From the NCBI GenBank assembly GCA_903853895.1, contig CAINUX010000203.1, positions 1-64,000 on the forward strand: a stretch of 64,000 nucleotides of DNA, in the 5' to 3' direction. Shown here piece by piece: positions 36,591 through 45,723 of the stretch (its first letter is position 1; every line of letters begins with the position of its first letter). The notes beneath the pieces were generated by a model. The model was not told the DNA's origin, made no database searches, and saw nothing but the letters and a program-made list of their open reading frames with translations. This DNA is from an uncultured beta proteobacterium (GTDB lineage Bacteria > Pseudomonadota > Gammaproteobacteria > Burkholderiales > Burkholderiaceae_C). The translations under genes were made by a program, and so were the position numbers.

Positions 36591-37376
36591 ATGTCGCGCA
36601 AACTGACCCTCGCGCTCGCAGTCATCGCCGTTTTCGGCTTGGCTCCGCTCGCGCAAGCCCAAGCCCCCGGCTGGGCCAAAATCCGCATTGGCGTGGAAGC
36701 CAACTATCCGCCATTTTCCCAAATGGGAACCGATGGCAAGTTCTCTGGCTTTGACATCGACATTGCCAACGCGATTTGCGCCACCTTGAAGGCGGAGTGC
36801 ACCTTGGTGTCGCAAGAATGGGACGGCATGATGCCGGCCCTTAACGCCCGCAAGTTCGACATGATCGTGGCCTCCATGACGATCTCTGAAGAGCGCCTCA
36901 AAGTGGCGGACTTCAGCGACTCTTACTACGACATCCCATCTACCTTTGTTTCCAAGACCGGTGCGTTTAGAGACATCAGCCCTGCGGCGCTGAAGGGCAA
37001 AACCATCATCGTGACGCGCAACACACCGCGCGCCAAGTACGTCGCCGACAACTACAAGGAAAGTCAGGTCCTGCAAGTTGCCAAGGAAGCCGACGTGACG
37101 ATGGAGCTGGCCGCAGCACGCGGCGACATCGCTTTTGGCTCATCACTGGCCGCGACCAGCGCCTTTCTGAAATCGCCTGAAGGCAAGGCCTTCAGCAAGG
37201 TGGGCCCCCCGATCAACCCCAGCGGCAACAAAGCCGGTGGCACGGGCATCGCCATGCGCAAGGGTGAGGAAACGCTGCGCACCAAGGTCAATGCTGCGCT
37301 CAAGACCATTTCGGCCAACGGCGTCTACAAGGCGATCAACGACAAGTATTTCGACGTCAACATCCGCGGCGAGTAA
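36591..37376 (+). CDS. Amino-acid/dipeptide ABC transporter substrate-binding protein (AotJ-like)
   Basis: Periplasmic binding protein of the HisJ/ArgT class, 261 residues. A Sec signal (LTLALAVIAVFGLAPLAQA) leads into the family start IRIGVEANYPPFSQMGTDGKFSGFDIDIA, then ASMTISEERLKVADFSDSYYD. ATG 36591 follows TGGAG. It is the first gene of a set ordered like the Pseudomonas aot operon (aotJ-aotQ-aotM-aotO-aotP), but with a TonB-dependent receptor gene between it and the permeases. In P. aeruginosa this operon imports arginine, ornithine and beta-Asp-Arg. A dipeptide ligand here is inferred from the context. Confidence 0.9.
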   Translation: MSRKLTLALAVIAVFGLAPLAQAQAPGWAKIRIGVEANYPPFSQMGTDGKFSGFDIDIANAICATLKAECTLVSQEWDGMMPALNARKFDMIVASMTISEERLKVADFSDSYYDIPSTFVSKTGAFRDISPAALKGKTIIVTRNTPRAKYVADNYKESQVLQVAKEADVTMELAAARGDIAFGSSLAATSAFLKSPEGKAFSKVGPPINPSGNKAGGTGIAMRKGEETLRTKVNAALKTISANGVYKAINDKYFDVNIRGE

Positions 37377-37432
37377 GCATTGCCGCGTCAGCACACTCCC
37401 AACACTGTCCAACACCCAAACCACGACTTCAT

Positions 37433-40186
37433 ATGACACGTACTTCATCGCCACTGTCCACGCGCGCTTCTTTCGCTCTGCGTCCTTGCGCCCACGCCGC
37501 CGCGTTGGCCGTCACACTACTGGCCAGCCACGCCGCCTTGGCCCAGGCGGAGGCCAGCAAACTCGACCGCGTGGAAATCACCGGTAGCTCCATCAAGCGT
37601 CTGGAATCCGAAACCGCTTTACCGGTGCAGGTTATCAAGCGCGAGGACATCGAGAAAAGTGGTGTCACCACAGCGGCAGAGCTGTTGAAGAACATCACCG
37701 CCAACACCGCGCCCTTGTCTGACGGCGCCAGCATCACCGATGGCACCTCGGGCCAGCGCGGCTTCAATGGCGCCAACTTGCGCGGCCTGGGCGTGTCGTC
37801 CACGCTGGTCTTGCTCAACGGCCGTCGCTTGGCCAACTTTGCATCCCCCGGTGACAACGCCGGCGTGGATCTGAACAACATTCCGGCAGGGGCCATTCAA
37901 CGTGTGGAAGTGCTGAAGGATGGCGCATCGGCCATCTACGGCACCGACGCCATTGGCGGCGTCATCAACTTCATCACCCGCAAGGACTACCAGGGCATGG
38001 ACTTTAATGCCTCGGCCGCCAACACCCAGCAGGGTGGCGCTGGCAAACGTACGGTCAGTATCAGCGGCGGTGCCGGTGATCTGAATAAAGACGGTTACAA
38101 CGTATTTGGTGTGCTGGATGTCCAACGCCTGGACCCATTGCGCTCAACCCAGCGGGCCTTCATCCAGGACCGCCCCCTGGCCACTACGCTGCCGGCCCTG
38201 ATGTCGAGCAATACTTATCCTGCCAACATCGACATCTCCAGTGCGCAGCGCAATACATTGATCGCCAAAGGACTGTTGCCTGCAGGTTCGACGCGCAACC
38301 GCATCAACCCAAGCTCTCCTACCTGCAATGGCCCCGCCACCGTATTTGCCACCAGTGGTCCCGGCGGTCCGCTGGCGTGCAGCTATGACTACATGCAAGA
38401 CACAGAGATTTACCCCGAAGCCAGCAAAGTGGGCTTCATTGGTCGCGCCACCTTCAAGATCAATGAAGACCACCAGGTGTTTGCCGAACTGGTGGAGTCG
38501 GACGCCAAATCGCGATACGTTTTGAGCCCCAACCCTATCCGAATCCGCAACCTGCCGGTCAGTGTGCTGCCCTCCGCCTACGCCGCGGCCTTGGGCACCG
38601 GAACCGTCAGTGGTATCCGCTACCGCATGACTGAAGCCGGAAACCGCACCAATGAAGTCAACAGCAGGGCTGAACGCCTGGTGCTCGGCGCCAGCGGTGT
38701 GGTGTCGGGCTGGGACTACGACATTGGTGTTGCCCGAGCGGAAAACAAGGCTGCTGACAACTATGTCAATGGCTATGTGCTGTTCGACAAGTTCGATGCC
38801 GGTGTGCGCAATGGCACCATCAATCCGTTCGGCCCATCCGGTCAGGCTGGAAAGGATTACATCAATAGCATCAAGATCAATGACACGGCCCGCAGCTCCA
38901 AGGGTGTATCCACCAGTATCGACGGCAAGATTACCAAAGCATTGATGCCGCTTGCTGGTGGCGACCTGGCGGTTGCACTGGGTGGTGAAATGCGCCGCGA
39001 GAACGCGACCTTCACTCCGTCAAGCCTGCTGCTGTCCAACAACATCGCCGGTGACCGCGACTCCGGTGCGCTGGCTGGCTCGGCCACCGACATCAAGGCT
39101 ACAGACAACAGCCGCGAGGTCTCGTCGGTGTTTGCCGAGGTGAATGCACCCGTCAGCAAAACACTGGAAATGCAGTTTGCCATACGCCACGACCGCTACA
39201 ACGACGCTGGCTCCAGCACCAACCCCAAGTTCGGCGTGCGCTGGCAGCCGCAGCAGAGTTTTCTGGTGCGGGCATCCGCCGGCACGGGCTTTCGGGCACC
39301 GTCGCTGGACGACCTGAATCGGCCCATCACGTACGGCACCACTTCCAGCTTCCTGACCGACCCGACTTGTCTGGCCGCGCAAGGGGGCGATATCGACTTC
39401 TGTACCAACCAGTGGCCGGTGGAGCGCCGCTCCAACCCCAACCTCAAGCCAGAAAAGTCACAACAGGCCTCGCTGGGTTTTGTGCTGGACGCCAGCAAGG
39501 AACTGAACTTCAGCGTGGACTACTGGAACATCCGCAAAACCGACGTGATCAGCACCCTGGGTGAACAGGTGATCGTGGACAACGCCGGCAAGTACAACGG
39601 AACCTACATCCAGCGCAACAGTTTTGGCGATATCACCAATATTGTTCTGAAGAAAGAAAACCAGGGCGCGCTGAACACTTCGGGGCTGGACTTTGGTGTG
39701 GATTACCGTGGCGCCGCCACCGGTGCTGGCCGCTTCAGCGCCAACTTCAGCGGCACCCTGGTGTTGAACTACGACCGCCAGTTTGGCCCGTTGGAACCCA
39801 TGCGCAGCAACCTCGGGGTGTTTTTGAACGACCAGGTCATCCAGAAATGGCGTCACCGAATCAGCTTCGGCTGGGACATGGGCCCCTACAGCATGACGCT
39901 GGCCAACCAGTACTCCTCGAGCTACACCGACCAGAACACGACCTATGACCCGACCACCAACAAGCTCTTGGCCGCGCGCGACGTGGACGCCTATTCGTTG
40001 TGGGACCTGACCGGAAGCTACGCGATCACCAAGGCGCTCAAGGTGCGCGCCGGTGTGCTCAACCTGCTCAACACGGCGCCGCCGTTCTCCAACCAGGCCT
40101 ACTACTTCCTGGCAGGCTACGACCCCACGTACACCGATCCCCGTGGCCGCAGCGCGTTTGTCAGCGTGAACTACGCGTTCAAATAA
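37433..40186 (+). CDS. TonB-dependent outer-membrane receptor in the cyanophycin-uptake locus
   Basis: A 917-residue outer-membrane active transporter. A signal peptide (AALAVTLLASHAALAQA) is followed by a TonB-box-like region, a plug domain (about 50-165, VEVLKDGASAIYGTDAIGGV) and a 22-strand barrel ending in aromatic FVSVNYAFK. The plug is of the kind common in receptors for oligopeptides and oligosaccharides rather than siderophores. It is sandwiched between the binding-protein and permease genes of an aot-type set, which suggests it imports cyanophycin fragments or beta-Asp-Arg. A 54-bp repeat lies in the gap before the next gene. The substrate is inferred only from context. Confidence 0.9.
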   Translation: MTRTSSPLSTRASFALRPCAHAAALAVTLLASHAALAQAEASKLDRVEITGSSIKRLESETALPVQVIKREDIEKSGVTTAAELLKNITANTAPLSDGASITDGTSGQRGFNGANLRGLGVSSTLVLLNGRRLANFASPGDNAGVDLNNIPAGAIQRVEVLKDGASAIYGTDAIGGVINFITRKDYQGMDFNASAANTQQGGAGKRTVSISGGAGDLNKDGYNVFGVLDVQRLDPLRSTQRAFIQDRPLATTLPALMSSNTYPANIDISSAQRNTLIAKGLLPAGSTRNRINPSSPTCNGPATVFATSGPGGPLACSYDYMQDTEIYPEASKVGFIGRATFKINEDHQVFAELVESDAKSRYVLSPNPIRIRNLPVSVLPSAYAAALGTGTVSGIRYRMTEAGNRTNEVNSRAERLVLGASGVVSGWDYDIGVARAENKAADNYVNGYVLFDKFDAGVRNGTINPFGPSGQAGKDYINSIKINDTARSSKGVSTSIDGKITKALMPLAGGDLAVALGGEMRRENATFTPSSLLLSNNIAGDRDSGALAGSATDIKATDNSREVSSVFAEVNAPVSKTLEMQFAIRHDRYNDAGSSTNPKFGVRWQPQQSFLVRASAGTGFRAPSLDDLNRPITYGTTSSFLTDPTCLAAQGGDIDFCTNQWPVERRSNPNLKPEKSQQASLGFVLDASKELNFSVDYWNIRKTDVISTLGEQVIVDNAGKYNGTYIQRNSFGDITNIVLKKENQGALNTSGLDFGVDYRGAATGAGRFSANFSGTLVLNYDRQFGPLEPMRSNLGVFLNDQVIQKWRHRISFGWDMGPYSMTLANQYSSSYTDQNTTYDPTTNKLLAARDVDAYSLWDLTGSYAITKALKVRAGVLNLLNTAPPFSNQAYYFLAGYDPTYTDPRGRSAFVSVNYAFK

Positions 40187-40221
40187 ACCCAATATGGGGT
40201 CGATAAAACCCTGTATTGGTA

Positions 40222-40275
40222 AAAAGTGCCTCTAGCCGTCGTACGTAAAGGGCTAGTAGCTCCTAATTTCATAGC
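40222..40275 (-). repeat. 54-bp dispersed repeat, copy 3 (between receptor and permease genes)
   Basis: Read on the minus strand it starts GCTATGAAAT, has GAGC at 14-17, TACGACGGCTAGAGGC at 33-48 and ends TTTT. It occupies most of the 103-bp gap between the receptor stop and the permease start. No rho-independent terminator is seen there, so it would be transcribed within the operon message, in the antisense orientation. Confidence 0.85.
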
Positions 40276-40289
40276 AAACAGGTTCTACT

Positions 40290-40976
40290 GTGCTCTACGG
40301 TTATTTGCCAGCCATTCTTGAGGGGCTGGGCCTGACGCTGCGCGTCTCGGCCCTTTCCCTGGCCATCGCCTGTGTCTTCGGGCTCATGGGCGCAGCCGCC
40401 AAGCTGTCCGGCTCGCGTGCGGCCCGCTGGAGTGCCGAGGTCTACACCACGTTGATCCGTGGCATGCCAGAGCTGGTTCTGATGCTGCTGATCTTTTACG
40501 GCGGCCAGATCGGCATCAACAAGCTGGCCGAGATGCAGGGCTGGGACTATATCGATGTGCCGCCCTTCCTGGCCGGTGTCCTCACCATTGGCTTCATCTT
40601 CGGCGCTTACCTGACAGAAACCTTCCGGGGCGCCATCCTGGCCGTACCGAAAGGGCAGGCCGAGGCAGCGCTGGCCTTTGCCATGCCGCGCCGCCTGGTG
40701 TGGTGGCGCATCGTGCTGCCACAAATGGTGCGCCATGCGATCCCCGGGTTTGCCAACAACTGGCTGATCATGATCAAGGCCTCGGCGCTGGTGTCCATCA
40801 TCGGTCTGGATGACATGGTGCACCGGGCCGGGCTGGCGGCGGCGTCCACACGCGCACCGTTCACCTTCTATGTGGCGGTGGCCCTTATCTATTTGACGCT
40901 GACCAGTGTCTCCATATTTGCCCTTTCGCGCCTGGAAGCGCGCTTCAGCCTGGGCGTGAAGAAAGTGCAGTTCTAA
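40290..40976 (+). CDS. ABC transporter permease, HisQ/AotQ-like
   Basis: Inner-membrane permease of the His/Glu/Gln/Arg family, 228 residues with about five helices. It carries the EAA loop expected for contact with the ATPase (GQAEAALAFAMPRRLVWWRIVLPQM, shown in part). The start is GTG 40290. It ends one base before the start of the second permease gene. Together with it and the ATPase at 42858-43631 it forms the importer of the aot-type set. Confidence 0.9.
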   Translation: MLYGYLPAILEGLGLTLRVSALSLAIACVFGLMGAAAKLSGSRAARWSAEVYTTLIRGMPELVLMLLIFYGGQIGINKLAEMQGWDYIDVPPFLAGVLTIGFIFGAYLTETFRGAILAVPKGQAEAALAFAMPRRLVWWRIVLPQMVRHAIPGFANNWLIMIKASALVSIIGLDDMVHRAGLAAASTRAPFTFYVAVALIYLTLTSVSIFALSRLEARFSLGVKKVQF

Positions 40977-40977
40977 C

Positions 40978-41730
40978 GTGCAGTGGCAACTCATTCTGGA
41001 CAGCCTGCCACTCTACGTGGAAGGCATTCGTACCACGGTCGTTCTGCTGGCCATCAGCCTGCTGAGTTCTTTCGTGCTGGCGGTGCCGCTCGCCGTGGCG
41101 CGGGTGTCGGGCAACCCGTGGATCTCGCGCACCGTGTGGTTCTACACCTATGTCCTGCGCGGCACGCCACTGTTGGTGCAGTTGTTCATCCTGTACCACG
41201 GGCTCGCCCAGTTTGAAGCCGTGCGGGAAAGCGCCGCCTGGGTGTTGCTGAAGAACGCGTGGTTTTGCGCTTGGCTGGCGTTCACGCTCAACTCCACCGC
41301 CTACACCACCGAGATATTTGCCGGAGCCCTCAAAGCCACCAACCACGGCGAAATCGAAGCAGCCCGCAGCTATGGGCTCAGCGGTTTCACGCTGTACCGT
41401 CGCATCCTGCTGCCCAGCGCGCTACGCCGGGCCCTGCCGCAGTACAGCAATGAGGTGGTGGGCCTGATGCATGCCACCGCCATTGCGAGCACCGTGACGC
41501 TGGTTGACATTACCCGCGTGGCGCGCGATGTGTACGCCAACAACCTGCTGGTCACTGAATCGTTTGGTGTTGCAGCGGCCATCTACTTTGTATTCACCTT
41601 TACGCTGGTCGGCATCTTCGAGCTGCTGGAGCGACGCTTCCTGCGCCACCTGCACCCCCAGCAGGCGCAGGGCAAACCCCAGACACCCCCAACACCTTTG
41701 GCAACTTCCCATGCAAATCCAAACTATTGA
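40978..41730 (+). CDS. ABC transporter permease, HisM/AotM-like
   Basis: Second inner-membrane permease, 250 residues, with about five helices and the EAA loop (GEIEAARSYGLSGFTLYRRI). It begins at GTG 40978. Its 3' end, a Pro/Gln/Thr-rich tail (about 225-250), overlaps the hydrolase gene by 20 bases, so these genes are translationally coupled. The order matches aotQ-aotM. Confidence 0.9.
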   Translation: MQWQLILDSLPLYVEGIRTTVVLLAISLLSSFVLAVPLAVARVSGNPWISRTVWFYTYVLRGTPLLVQLFILYHGLAQFEAVRESAAWVLLKNAWFCAWLAFTLNSTAYTTEIFAGALKATNHGEIEAARSYGLSGFTLYRRILLPSALRRALPQYSNEVVGLMHATAIASTVTLVDITRVARDVYANNLLVTESFGVAAAIYFVFTFTLVGIFELLERRFLRHLHPQQAQGKPQTPPTPLATSHANPNY

Positions 41731-42826
41731 ACTTCTAAGCGGATCTCCCGGCACCCAGCAATCGCTGCAAGTCCTGCGCTTTGGTACCCCAGGTGCGCGG
41801 CCCAAGGTCTACATCCAGAGCGCGCTGCATGCCGACGAGGTGCCCGCCATTTTGGTGGCCCACCACCTGGCGCAACTTCTGGAACAGGCCCAGGCCGACG
41901 GTACCGTGTGCGGCGAAGTGGTGCTGGTGCCGTTTGCCAACCCCATCGGTCTGGGGCAACACCTGTTTGGCCAGCACCAGGGGCGCTTTGATCTGCGGGA
42001 TGGGGGCAACTTCAACCGCGGCTATCCCGAACTGGCCGCCAAGGTGGTTGACAGCGTGCGCCCTTTGCTGACGCAGGATGTGGACAGCAACACCCGCTGC
42101 ATTCGCGCCGCCATGCTGCAGGCGGTCGAAAGCCAGACCTCCGCTAACCCGACGCAAGACCTCAAGAAACAGTTGCTGAAACTGGCCGTGGATGCCGATG
42201 TGGTGCTGGACCTGCACTGCGACACCGACGCAGTGATGCACCTCTACGCCCTCACGCCCCAGTCCGCCACGGCCGAACAACTGGGCGCAGCACTGGGCGC
42301 CCGGGCCGTCCTGTTGGCAACCGAGTCGGGCGATTCACCGTTCGATGAAGCCTGCACCCGCCCGTGGTTTGACCTGCAGAAGCTGCTGCCAGAGTTTCCG
42401 ATCGCGCTGGCATGCTTTGGCGCCACCGTGGAGTTGCGCGGCGAGACCGATACCAACCACGCGCTGGCCGAGCAAGACGCCCAGGGCGTTTGTGCATTTC
42501 TGGCCCAGCAAGGTGTGATATCGGGAGTTCCGGACTCCCTGCGCATCGCGCAGTGCGTGCCCACGCCCCTGTCTGGCTCCGAGCCCATCACCGCGCCGCA
42601 TGCCGGTGTGGTGGTGTTCCACCGCAACCCGGGCGAGCGGGTGGTCGGTGGCGATGTGATCGCCGATGTAGTGGATGCCCTCACCGGCAATGTGACGCAA
42701 CTGCGCTGCAAGTCAGACGGGCTGTTGTATGCCCGCTGTGGCTCCCGCTGGGCCGTGCCCGGAAAGCGCTTGGCCAAGATTGCCGGCACCTCATTGGCCC
42801 GCACCGGCAAGCTGCTGAGCCCTTGA
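41711..42826 (+). CDS. cphZ: AotO/CphZ-type zinc hydrolase, probable beta-Asp-Arg dipeptidase
   Basis: A 371-residue cytoplasmic M14-like zinc enzyme of the succinylglutamate desuccinylase/aspartoacylase family. Zinc ligands are seen as H40 and E43 (LHADEVPA) and H169 (VLDLHCD), with the catalytic Glu E241 in FGATVELRGE. The C-terminal half has a lipoyl-like beta domain. In Pseudomonas the AotO protein of the aot operon has been shown to hydrolyse beta-Asp-Arg from cyanophycin (CphZ). The position between aotM- and aotP-like genes, and a secreted cyanophycinase divergent to the operon, support the same role here. The open frame from 41504 lies inside the permease gene. Confidence 0.82.
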   Translation: MQIQTIELLSGSPGTQQSLQVLRFGTPGARPKVYIQSALHADEVPAILVAHHLAQLLEQAQADGTVCGEVVLVPFANPIGLGQHLFGQHQGRFDLRDGGNFNRGYPELAAKVVDSVRPLLTQDVDSNTRCIRAAMLQAVESQTSANPTQDLKKQLLKLAVDADVVLDLHCDTDAVMHLYALTPQSATAEQLGAALGARAVLLATESGDSPFDEACTRPWFDLQKLLPEFPIALACFGATVELRGETDTNHALAEQDAQGVCAFLAQQGVISGVPDSLRIAQCVPTPLSGSEPITAPHAGVVVFHRNPGERVVGGDVIADVVDALTGNVTQLRCKSDGLLYARCGSRWAVPGKRLAKIAGTSLARTGKLLSP

Positions 42827-42857
42827 GCGGCAGCAACCCATTACGAAAGACAGTCAC

Positions 42858-43631
42858 ATGGCTCCCACCACCATCCTGCAGGGATTGGACATCTGCAAAC
42901 GCTTTGGCACGAATGAGGTGCTCAAAGGCGTGAGCGTTACCTCTCTAAAGGGCGACGTCATCTCCATGATCGGCTCCAGTGGCTCCGGCAAGAGCACCTT
43001 CCTGCGTTGCCTGAACCTGCTGGAGCAACCCAACGCCGGGCGCATCGTGCTCGATGGAGAAGAACTGAACCTGGTACCCGACAAGCTCGGAACCCTGAAG
43101 GTGAGCAGCCAACCGCAGCTGCAGCGCCTGCGCTCGCAAGTGTCCATGGTGTTTCAGCACTTCAATTTGTGGGCACACATGACGGCGCTGGAGAATGTCA
43201 TCGAGGCGCCCATCCACGCACTGGGTCTGAGCAAGGCCGAGGCTGTGGAGCGCGCCGATGCGTATCTGCAGCGCGTGGGTGTCTACCACCGCAAGGACGC
43301 GTTTCCGGCCCATCTTTCGGGCGGTGAGCAACAGCGGGTTGCCATCGCCCGGGCTTTGGCGATGGAGCCCAAGGTCATGCTGTTTGATGAGCCGACCTCG
43401 GCGCTGGACCCCGAGCTGGTGGGCGAGGTGTTACGCGTGATGCGCACGGTGGCTGAAGAGGGCCGCACCATGATTGTGGTGACCCATGAGATGGGTTTCG
43501 CGCGCGAGGTCAGCAACAAGGTGGTGTTTCTGCACAAGGGTCAGATCGAGGAGCAGGGTGAACCCAACGAGGTGTTGTTGCGTCCGCGCAGTGATCGCCT
43601 CAGGGCGTTTCTGTCCAATAGTCTGAAGTAG
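42858..43631 (+). CDS. Amino-acid ABC transporter ATPase, HisP/AotP-like
   Basis: Cytoplasmic ATPase of 257 residues that drives the two permeases. Motifs are Walker [11 protein letters not shown]-loop [11 protein letters not shown], signature LSGGEQQ, Walker [15 protein letters not shown] and H-loop VTHEMG. It begins 31 bp after the hydrolase gene and completes the aot-type set. A short gap with no visible terminator separates it from the convergent Cys-rich gene. Confidence 0.93.
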   Translation: MAPTTILQGLDICKRFGTNEVLKGVSVTSLKGDVISMIGSSGSGKSTFLRCLNLLEQPNAGRIVLDGEELNLVPDKLGTLKVSSQPQLQRLRSQVSMVFQHFNLWAHMTALENVIEAPIHALGLSKAEAVERADAYLQRVGVYHRKDAFPAHLSGGEQQRVAIARALAMEPKVMLFDEPTSALDPELVGEVLRVMRTVAEEGRTMIVVTHEMGFAREVSNKVVFLHKGQIEEQGEPNEVLLRPRSDRLRAFLSNSLK

Positions 43632-43653
43632 CTTGGAGGCAAGTAGTGGGGGA

Positions 43654-44082
43654 TTACCAGCGTCCAACGTAGTGACCACTGGAAGTCCTGACGCAATAAC
43701 GACCCGTGACATAGGTGCCATCGGGACATTGCGTAACGGAACTGTCATTGCGGTTGCGTTGGACATTGTCCCGCCTTGCATCCGGCGCAGACGGAACCAG
43801 GTCCAGGGGACTTTGAAGCTGGTTATTGAATGGGGTGCTATCAACCCGCGCGGGCTCTTGCCAAGGGCGGGAATTTTGCCCGCGCGACGGCGGTGGCGAA
43901 CCGCCCTGACCACCCACGAAACTGCCATTGGGAAGCAGAACGCAAACCGTTCCACCCACGTACTGCCCGTTGGGGCACATGGTACAGACCGAGCCCTCAA
44001 CCCATTGCCCGTTGGGGCAGCCCGTGCGGGCCTGGGCTGAGAAGGCAGCCGCAATCGCGAAGGCATACAGAAAGAGTTTCAT
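43654..44082 (-). CDS. Secreted Cys-rich repeat protein, function unknown
   Basis: A 142-residue protein with a Sec signal (LFLYAFAIAAAFSAQA) starting at ATG 44082. The mature part contains three repeats of the form CPxGxxVxGxxC (CPNGQWVEGSVC, CPNGQYVGGTVC, CPDGTYVTGRYC) and two degenerate ones (LPNGSFVGG, SSGHYVG), separated by a Pro/Ser/Arg/Gln-rich linker (about 62-115). The paired Cys suggest disulfide-linked small units in the periplasm or outside. I do not recognise a family or function. The gene is convergent with aotP and lies 54 bp from the protease gene, on the same strand. Confidence 0.7.
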   Translation of the reverse strand: MKLFLYAFAIAAAFSAQARTGCPNGQWVEGSVCTMCPNGQYVGGTVCVLLPNGSFVGGQGGSPPPSRGQNSRPWQEPARVDSTPFNNQLQSPLDLVPSAPDARRDNVQRNRNDSSVTQCPDGTYVTGRYCVRTSSGHYVGRW

Positions 44083-44136
44083 ATTGGGAGATGCTAGCGT
44101 CGCAACGATCCCTGTCAAGGGCTAGCCTTGTCCACG

Positions 44137-45696
44137 TCAAGGCTTGGCAGTGCCTCGCCACACCTTCATGAGCAGGTCAGAACCTTGCGAGCGGATGCTA
44201 TTGCCGGTCAGAATCTCTTCTGTCGCGGCCAACATGTCTTTATGGCGGAAGACGACCGTTTCACCTCCCTTCACGTCGACATCCAGCGTGACGAATTCGT
44301 CTTGCATGTCACGCAGCACCGACACCAGATGCGCCAGACTGCGCACCGGCATACCATTCACCGACTTGATGACACGGTAGACCATGCTGCCATAGCCGTT
44401 GGCCACTTTGTGGGGGAAGAAGGGCGCCGACACGACAACCAGCTCTTCCAGATCTTTGGTTGCATCGCTGCTGCGCTGTGTCACGAGCGGGTTGCCCGTC
44501 AGACTCCATCCCACCATGGCGTTGGTAGCGTTGGCGTTGGACGATCCTGCGCTTTGAAAGCCCGGCAGCATATCCGCCGTTGCCTTTGACAAAACCAGGG
44601 GGCCGTAGATGAAGTAGGGCGGGTAGGTTCCAACGAGTTCCGGGATCAGCTTGGGAACGGTGCTGACCACGGGCAGCTGAATCGGCATGGACTTTCCAGC
44701 GCGAACCACGGTCAAGGGTAGTTTTCCATTCTTGGCAAGCTTTTGCACCAAATAGTGCAGTCTGACCCGCAACCCGGCACCTACGGTGACCATTCCCTGG
44801 GCGTCTACCGGGGTGGTGCCGATGTGGGTAATGACGTCCCACTTCTTGAGTGGGTAGTTGGCATCGGAGTGCAACGGCTCAAATACGACCGTCCCCTTGG
44901 TGTCTTTGTCAAGCTGCAGGAATGCGCGTAGCGCCGGGTTTTCCAGAGTCTGCAGTGCGTCAAAAAATGCTGGCTTCCCGTCGTAACGACCATCGGCGAT
45001 ATCTTGCAGGAACAGTTCGATTTCCTCATTGGGAATGATGTACCCAATGTTCTGTGCACTGGGGATATTCGAGAAGGTCAGCCCGATCATCTTGTTGTCT
45101 GCGACGACTGGTCCGCCGCTGTTTCCCGGGTTGATGGCAGCGTCCACCTGAATCCGCAATCCGGACACCTGATGCCGGTAGCCGACGAACTCAATGCGCG
45201 AAACAATACCCCTGGTAATCGATTGAGAGTCGCCGCCGGTCGGGAAGCCGTAGGCCAAAACCGAATCCTTCAGCGCCGGCAAGGTCGCTGCGCGGGGCAT
45301 TGGGGCATGTGATCTGAAGAAGCTTTCGTCTTCGAGCTTCAGAACCGCCAAGTCGATGCCGGGCGCAATGGCTTCCACGGTGGCGGGCAACTTGTCACCG
45401 GACCCATTGGCCTGAACCTGGACCTGACTGGCGTACAACGCCACATGCGCATTGGTCAATATTCGGTTGCCCTCGATGACTACGCCAGAGCCTGTGATAT
45501 TCGCTGGAGATTGCTTGTTCCACGGTTTGCCGGGATCAGGATTGAGCCGTGTCGCAAAGATCTTGACCACCGAGTTTGCCAGTGCCTTGTCAGGGTCTAT
45601 CTCGACCGAACGGGCACCAGAAACAAACTGGGTCAGCGCGACCGCGCAGACCAGTGTGGTTCGGAACAGAGTGGATTGAATGGTGTGCAATTGCAT
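44137..45696 (-). CDS. Deg/HtrA-like trypsin-fold serine protease
   Basis: An exported protease of 519 residues. A Sec signal (TTLVCAVALTQFVSG) is followed by a trypsin-like domain with the full triad: H84 (LTNAHVA), D115 (GIDLAVLK) and S193 (NPGNSGGP). Two PDZ-like modules follow (about 265-340 and 440-505). The two-PDZ layout and length resemble plant-type Deg enzymes more than E. coli DegP. It lies 27 bp after the GST gene on the same strand and may be co-transcribed with it. Substrate unknown. Confidence 0.85.
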   Translation of the reverse strand: MQLHTIQSTLFRTTLVCAVALTQFVSGARSVEIDPDKALANSVVKIFATRLNPDPGKPWNKQSPANITGSGVVIEGNRILTNAHVALYASQVQVQANGSGDKLPATVEAIAPGIDLAVLKLEDESFFRSHAPMPRAATLPALKDSVLAYGFPTGGDSQSITRGIVSRIEFVGYRHQVSGLRIQVDAAINPGNSGGPVVADNKMIGLTFSNIPSAQNIGYIIPNEEIELFLQDIADGRYDGKPAFFDALQTLENPALRAFLQLDKDTKGTVVFEPLHSDANYPLKKWDVITHIGTTPVDAQGMVTVGAGLRVRLHYLVQKLAKNGKLPLTVVRAGKSMPIQLPVVSTVPKLIPELVGTYPPYFIYGPLVLSKATADMLPGFQSAGSSNANATNAMVGWSLTGNPLVTQRSSDATKDLEELVVVSAPFFPHKVANGYGSMVYRVIKSVNGMPVRSLAHLVSVLRDMQDEFVTLDVDVKGGETVVFRHKDMLAATEEILTGNSIRSQGSDLLMKVWRGTAKP

Positions 45697-45723
45697 AGTC
45701 TGGCCGGAAGCGAAAATGACGCG

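Noticed and set aside
44082..44135. Possible degenerate repeat copy around AAGGGCTAGCC upstream of the Cys-rich gene
   Set aside because: Shares GGGCTA and a TAGC but with wrong spacing and a different tail; more likely chance.
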